From assembly GCA_946997275.1 (NCBI GenBank), contig CAMPUN010000023.1, positions 1 to 9,654 of the forward strand: 9,654 bases of DNA. Direction: 5' to 3'. The translations under genes were made by a program, and so were the position numbers. The stretch comes from an uncultured Porphyromonas sp. Its GTDB lineage: Bacteria; Bacteroidota; Bacteroidia; Bacteroidales; Porphyromonadaceae. Shown here piece after piece: positions 7,395 to 9,654 of this stretch (the stretch's first letter is position 1; each line of letters begins with the position of its first letter). The notes below the pieces were generated by a model. That model was given only the letters and a program-made list of their open reading frames with translations. It searched no databases and was not told the DNA's origin.

Positions 7395-7437
7395 AAGAGT
7401 CCCTACAAGGAGCAGAGGTGCTCTCGTAGGGACTCTT
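7395..7437 (-). terminator. rng: Intrinsic terminator of rng
   Basis: A perfect 12-bp stem, AAGAGTCCCTAC (7395-7406) with GTAGGGACTCTT (7426-7437), encloses an inner 5-bp stem GAGCA/TGCTC (7410-7414 with 7419-7423). In minus-strand RNA the stem ends in UU and two more U follow, a short U-tract before GC. It lies about 50 bp after the rng stop. A smaller hairpin, GCACAC (7459-7464) with GTGTGC (7472-7477), precedes it. Because the stem is symmetrical, it could act weakly in the other direction too, but no plus-strand gene enters it. Confidence 0.75.
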
Positions 7438-7487
7438 CGCGTATTTGTATCAGAGCTAGCACACGGAAGGGGTGTGCGGCTCGCTGG

Positions 7488-9062
7488 TTACTTCTCTAGA
7501 GTGATCAGATTACGATCCTTGTCGTAGATCTTGCAGTCTAGGAGTGCTACATCTTGATCTTCGATCAGCTTGATGTTTTTGGAGTATTTCTTCTTCCACT
7601 TAGTAAAGAGAGAGGACCCCAAGAGGGGAGCCTTCTTGATATAGGCCACTACGTAGGGATGTAGGTGCATGGCGAAGTTGCGGATCGGCTTGTCGCCCGT
7701 GGTCAGCTGGGCTATCATCTCCTCCAGATCATCGGTAAAGGTGATGGAGGTCTTGATCTTGCCCGTGCCTTGACAGGTAGGGCAGGTCTCCTCGGTGCGT
7801 ATGATGGTCGCCTGGCGGACACGCTGTCGTGTGATCTGCATGAGACCGAACTTGCTCAGCGGTAGTATCTTGTGGGTGGCTCGGTCGTCTGCCATGAGCT
7901 TCACCATATGCTCGTATAGCTCCTTGTTGTGAGCTGCTTCATTCATATCGATGAAGTCGATTACGATGATACCTCCGAGGTCTCTCAGTCGGATCTGACG
8001 GGCGATGAGGTCTGCGACAGCCATATTGACATCAAAGGCGGTCTCCTCCTGTCCGGAAGTCCTGCGAGCCTTCTTGCTACTATTGACGTCGATGACGTGC
8101 ATAGCCTCGGTCTGCTCGATGATAATATTGGCTCCATTGCGCAGGGTGACTTTACGCCCGAAGAGGGTCTTCTTTTGCTTTGTCACACCGCAAGCGTCGA
8201 AGAGGGGTCGCTTACCATCGTCCTCATAGAGCGTGACGATCTGCTCTCTGCCTGGATCGATGTCGGCTACGTAGCCTCTGAGCTCCTTGTAGTAGTCAGG
8301 ATCGTTGACGACGATCTTGGTAAAGCTCTTGTTGTAGGAGTCTCGGATGAGGTTGATAGCGCGGTTTCGCTCTTCATAAATCTGAGTAGGCGCCTTAGCA
8401 CGGACCAGCTTCTTGATGCTTGTCTCAAATCGGTCTATCAGATCCATCATCTCCTCGACGAGCTCTTGGGTCTTCTTGCCCGCAGCTTGCGTCCGAATGA
8501 TGGCTCCATAGCCACTCTTGATGACACTCTGCACGATGGTCTTGAGCCTCGTACGCTCCTCCATGGAGCGTATCTCGCTAGAGATGGCTACCTGATCGCT
8601 AAAGGGCACTAAGACTAGAAATCTGCCCGCTATGGAGAGCTCTGCGGAGAGGCTAGGTCCTTTAGTGCCGAAGGCTTCGCGCGTTACCTTGACGAGGATC
8701 TTGTCTCCCTTCTTGAGTCCCGAGTTGATGATGTTACCATCCTTAGGAAGAGGCTCCCCTTCTTTGACCTTGTCTATGGGGGGTACCTTCTTCTTTTCCG
8801 CTATATCTTCTAATAAGTGGGTGGTCGCTCCAAATACTTTGCCTAGATCATTGTAGTGTAGAAAGCCGTTCTTCATGGGGCCTATGTTGACGAAGGCGGC
8901 GTTGTTGCCTCTGACGACATTGTCTACCTCGCCGAGCAGGATGTCTCCGACAGCGTAGCGGATATTTCTATTCTCCGTCCGTAGCTCTACGAGCTCGCCG
9001 TCTTCGAGCACTGCCATAGACACCTCTTTGGGCTTTACATCGATGATTAGTTCACTATTCAC
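7488..9062 (-). CDS. rng: Ribonuclease G (Rne/Rng family endoribonuclease)
   Basis: Cytoplasmic Mg-dependent endonuclease that cuts single-stranded, AU-rich RNA; family members mature rRNA ends and start mRNA decay. At 524 residues it is the short RNase G form, without the long RNase E scaffold tail. Domains: beta-strand N-terminus (MNSELIIDV, common in Bacteroidetes homologues); an S1-like RNA-binding domain (about 36-145) carrying an insertion at about 75-115; an RNase H-like and DNase I-like catalytic region. Metal ligands are visible as D325 in IDVNS and D369 in VIDFIDM, matching D303 and D346 of E. coli RNase E. CPTCQGTG (427-434) is the zinc-link motif used for dimer formation. The start is GTG at 9062-9060, chosen because the family N-terminus begins exactly there. 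It looks monocistronic. In other Bacteroidales I recall an HU gene upstream; none is seen here. Confidence 0.97.
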   Translation of the reverse strand: MNSELIIDVKPKEVSMAVLEDGELVELRTENRNIRYAVGDILLGEVDNVVRGNNAAFVNIGPMKNGFLHYNDLGKVFGATTHLLEDIAEKKKVPPIDKVKEGEPLPKDGNIINSGLKKGDKILVKVTREAFGTKGPSLSAELSIAGRFLVLVPFSDQVAISSEIRSMEERTRLKTIVQSVIKSGYGAIIRTQAAGKKTQELVEEMMDLIDRFETSIKKLVRAKAPTQIYEERNRAINLIRDSYNKSFTKIVVNDPDYYKELRGYVADIDPGREQIVTLYEDDGKRPLFDACGVTKQKKTLFGRKVTLRNGANIIIEQTEAMHVIDVNSSKKARRTSGQEETAFDVNMAVADLIARQIRLRDLGGIIVIDFIDMNEAAHNKELYEHMVKLMADDRATHKILPLSKFGLMQITRQRVRQATIIRTEETCPTCQGTGKIKTSITFTDDLEEMIAQLTTGDKPIRNFAMHLHPYVVAYIKKAPLLGSSLFTKWKKKYSKNIKLIEDQDVALLDCKIYDKDRNLITLEK

Positions 9063-9599
9063 GGTGTCTCAAATAATCTGTGCATTAATAGATTGGAAAC
9101 GTGTAGAGGTCTAGTATGACCGAGCCTCTTCTCTCCTCCGTCTCACAGCTACGCCGTGCCGCTGCACTGACCCGAGCTGATGAGCCATCGAAGTACCTAG
9201 TCGCTACACCTCTACTGGAGTAGCTGGTCTCTATGTGTATCTCTCTCGTCTCTAGCGAGTCTCTGGATACACAGAGAGGGGCGGTCTACAGGTGCTGCCG
9301 TAGTACTCGTGACCTCGGGCTGATGCAGGGTGCCTGCAAATGGGATGCTACAGGCTCTGGTCTGACCAGCGTATGAGGGACTACTGCAGGGTGATAGGAT
9401 GAGTTGCTATGCAACGAAGCCAGCCACAACCAGTCCTTCGTCTATGAGGGACCGGTCATGACGGCTTACTTGATACGTTTCATGCGTTAAGATTAGATCG
9501 CCACACATATACGATGGCTCTCTAGCGTGTAGACTGTGCGACGCCGTAGGAAGACTTGCTCGTCTAGACGGGTCACAGACGGTCTCGCAGACCGATTGT
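9063..9599. other. 537-bp non-coding stretch rich in short inverted repeats
   Basis: I read both strands and found no credible gene, tRNA, tmRNA, RNase P RNA or SRP RNA core. The stretch holds several exact dyads with 3-nt spacers: TGCAGG-GTG-CCTGCA (9324-9338), CTGGT-CTG-ACCAG (9357-9369), GTTGC-TAT-GCAAC (9403-9415) and CGGTCT-CGC-AGACCG (9580-9594), plus the palindrome CGTCTAGACG (9561-9570) and the longer inverted repeat at 9228-9277. The hairpin at 9580-9594 starts 6 nt after the stop of the small ribosomal gene and may be its terminator, although there is no U-tract. The rng promoter must lie at the left end, but only a poor match (ATTATTTG near 9070-9080) is seen. Confidence 0.5.
9228..9277. 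repeat. Imperfect inverted repeat upstream of rng
   Basis: TCTCT-(AT)-GTGTATC (9228-9241) pairs with GATACAC-AGAGA (9266-9277): 12 bp with a 2-nt bulge. Inside, CTCG (9245-9248) faces CGAG (9256-9259), and GTCTCTAGCGAG-type sequence repeats the CTCT theme. The function is unknown; it could be a hairpin in an upstream RNA or a cruciform. Confidence 0.6.
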
Positions 9600-9654
9600 C
9601 TACTTCTTGCTCTTATGACGATTCTTACGCAGTCTCTTCTTACGCTTGTGCGTC
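9600..9654 (-). CDS. Small basic ribosomal-type protein (COX24/AURKAIP1-like), partial: C-terminus only
   Basis: The last 17 codons and the TAG stop (9602-9600) of a frame entering from the right edge read THKRKKRLRKNRHKSKK. This matches the end I know of the very short (about 30-40 residue) Lys/Arg-rich proteins of Bacteroidetes annotated as AURKAIP1/COX24 domain proteins, related to the mitochondrial ribosomal protein mS38. Such proteins are thought to sit in the small ribosomal subunit. About half of the protein is seen; the start lies outside the window. The gene is too short for normal ORF finders. The identification rests on composition and on the motif KRKKRLRKNRHK; an rRNA-binding role is family knowledge, not shown here. 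Confidence 0.8.
   Translation of the reverse strand, partial: THKRKKRLRKNRHKSKK

Noticed and set aside
7929..8612. A 227-codon open frame on the plus strand inside rng
   Set aside because: It lies wholly antisense to RNase G, whose motifs and length are complete. Long antisense frames are common in GC-moderate genes, and the translation (Asp/Leu/Ser-rich) shows no known motif.
9116..9223. A 35-codon ATG frame on the plus strand divergent from rng (MTEPLLSSVSQLRR...)
   Set aside because: The composition looks passable, and after its TAG the frame stays open for 50 more codons, but there is no recognisable homologue, promoter or ribosome-binding site; too short to claim.
9466..9483. Five-codon minus-strand frame MKRIK followed by TAA
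   Set aside because: It looks like a typical gene start, but it stops at once and no continuation is seen in other frames; chance is sufficient.
9063..9599. HU gene, RNase P RNA, tmRNA or SRP RNA expected near rng
   Set aside because: None of the core motifs (HU HNIPAFKPGK-like segment, GAGGAAAGUCC, tag-coding Ala-Ala end, GGAAGGAAGCAGC) could be found on either strand.

Overview
The window comes from a Bacteroidales genome and looks most like Porphyromonas. The main reasons are the gene order dxs-trkA-trkH, an RNase G with the wording usual for this order, a short Lys/Arg-rich COX24/AURKAIP1-type ribosomal peptide, and a secreted leucine-rich-repeat protein whose tail resembles a type IX secretion (T9SS) sorting domain. 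One good and one weaker match to the Bacteroidetes promoter (TTTG, about 20 bp, TAnnTTTG) agree with this. No database search was possible, so the genus is an inference.

Every recognised gene lies on the minus strand, so transcription runs from right to left. From the right edge: (i) the last 17 codons of a small basic ribosomal-type protein (9600-9654); (ii) 537 bp without a credible gene but with many short inverted repeats (9063-9599); (iii) rng, RNase G (7488-9062), followed by a strong hairpin terminator (7395-7437); (iv) a 777-residue LRR protein with a signal peptide and a T9SS-like tail (4905-7238); (v) a 585 bp intergenic stretch rich in structure (4320-4904); (vi) the operon dxs (2412-4319), trkA (1078-2421, overlapping dxs by 10 bp) and trkH (1-1013, cut by the window edge).

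The operon pairs the first enzyme of the MEP isoprenoid pathway with the two parts of a Trk potassium uptake system: TrkH is the membrane channel and TrkA the cytoplasmic gating ring. They are probably co-transcribed from a promoter near 4414-4444, with a leader of about 85-90 nt that can fold. The LRR gene and rng appear to be separate transcription units.

No defence system, mobile element, CRISPR array or recognisable biosynthetic cluster is visible. The least explained parts are: a canonical intrinsic terminator on the plus strand (4519-4555) with no plus-strand gene in front of it, suggesting a small RNA; next to it an 87 bp inverted repeat that contains three copies of a 10-mer exactly 21 bp apart; an LRR domain with 11 cysteines exactly 21 residues apart; and the dyad-rich non-coding stretch upstream of rng.
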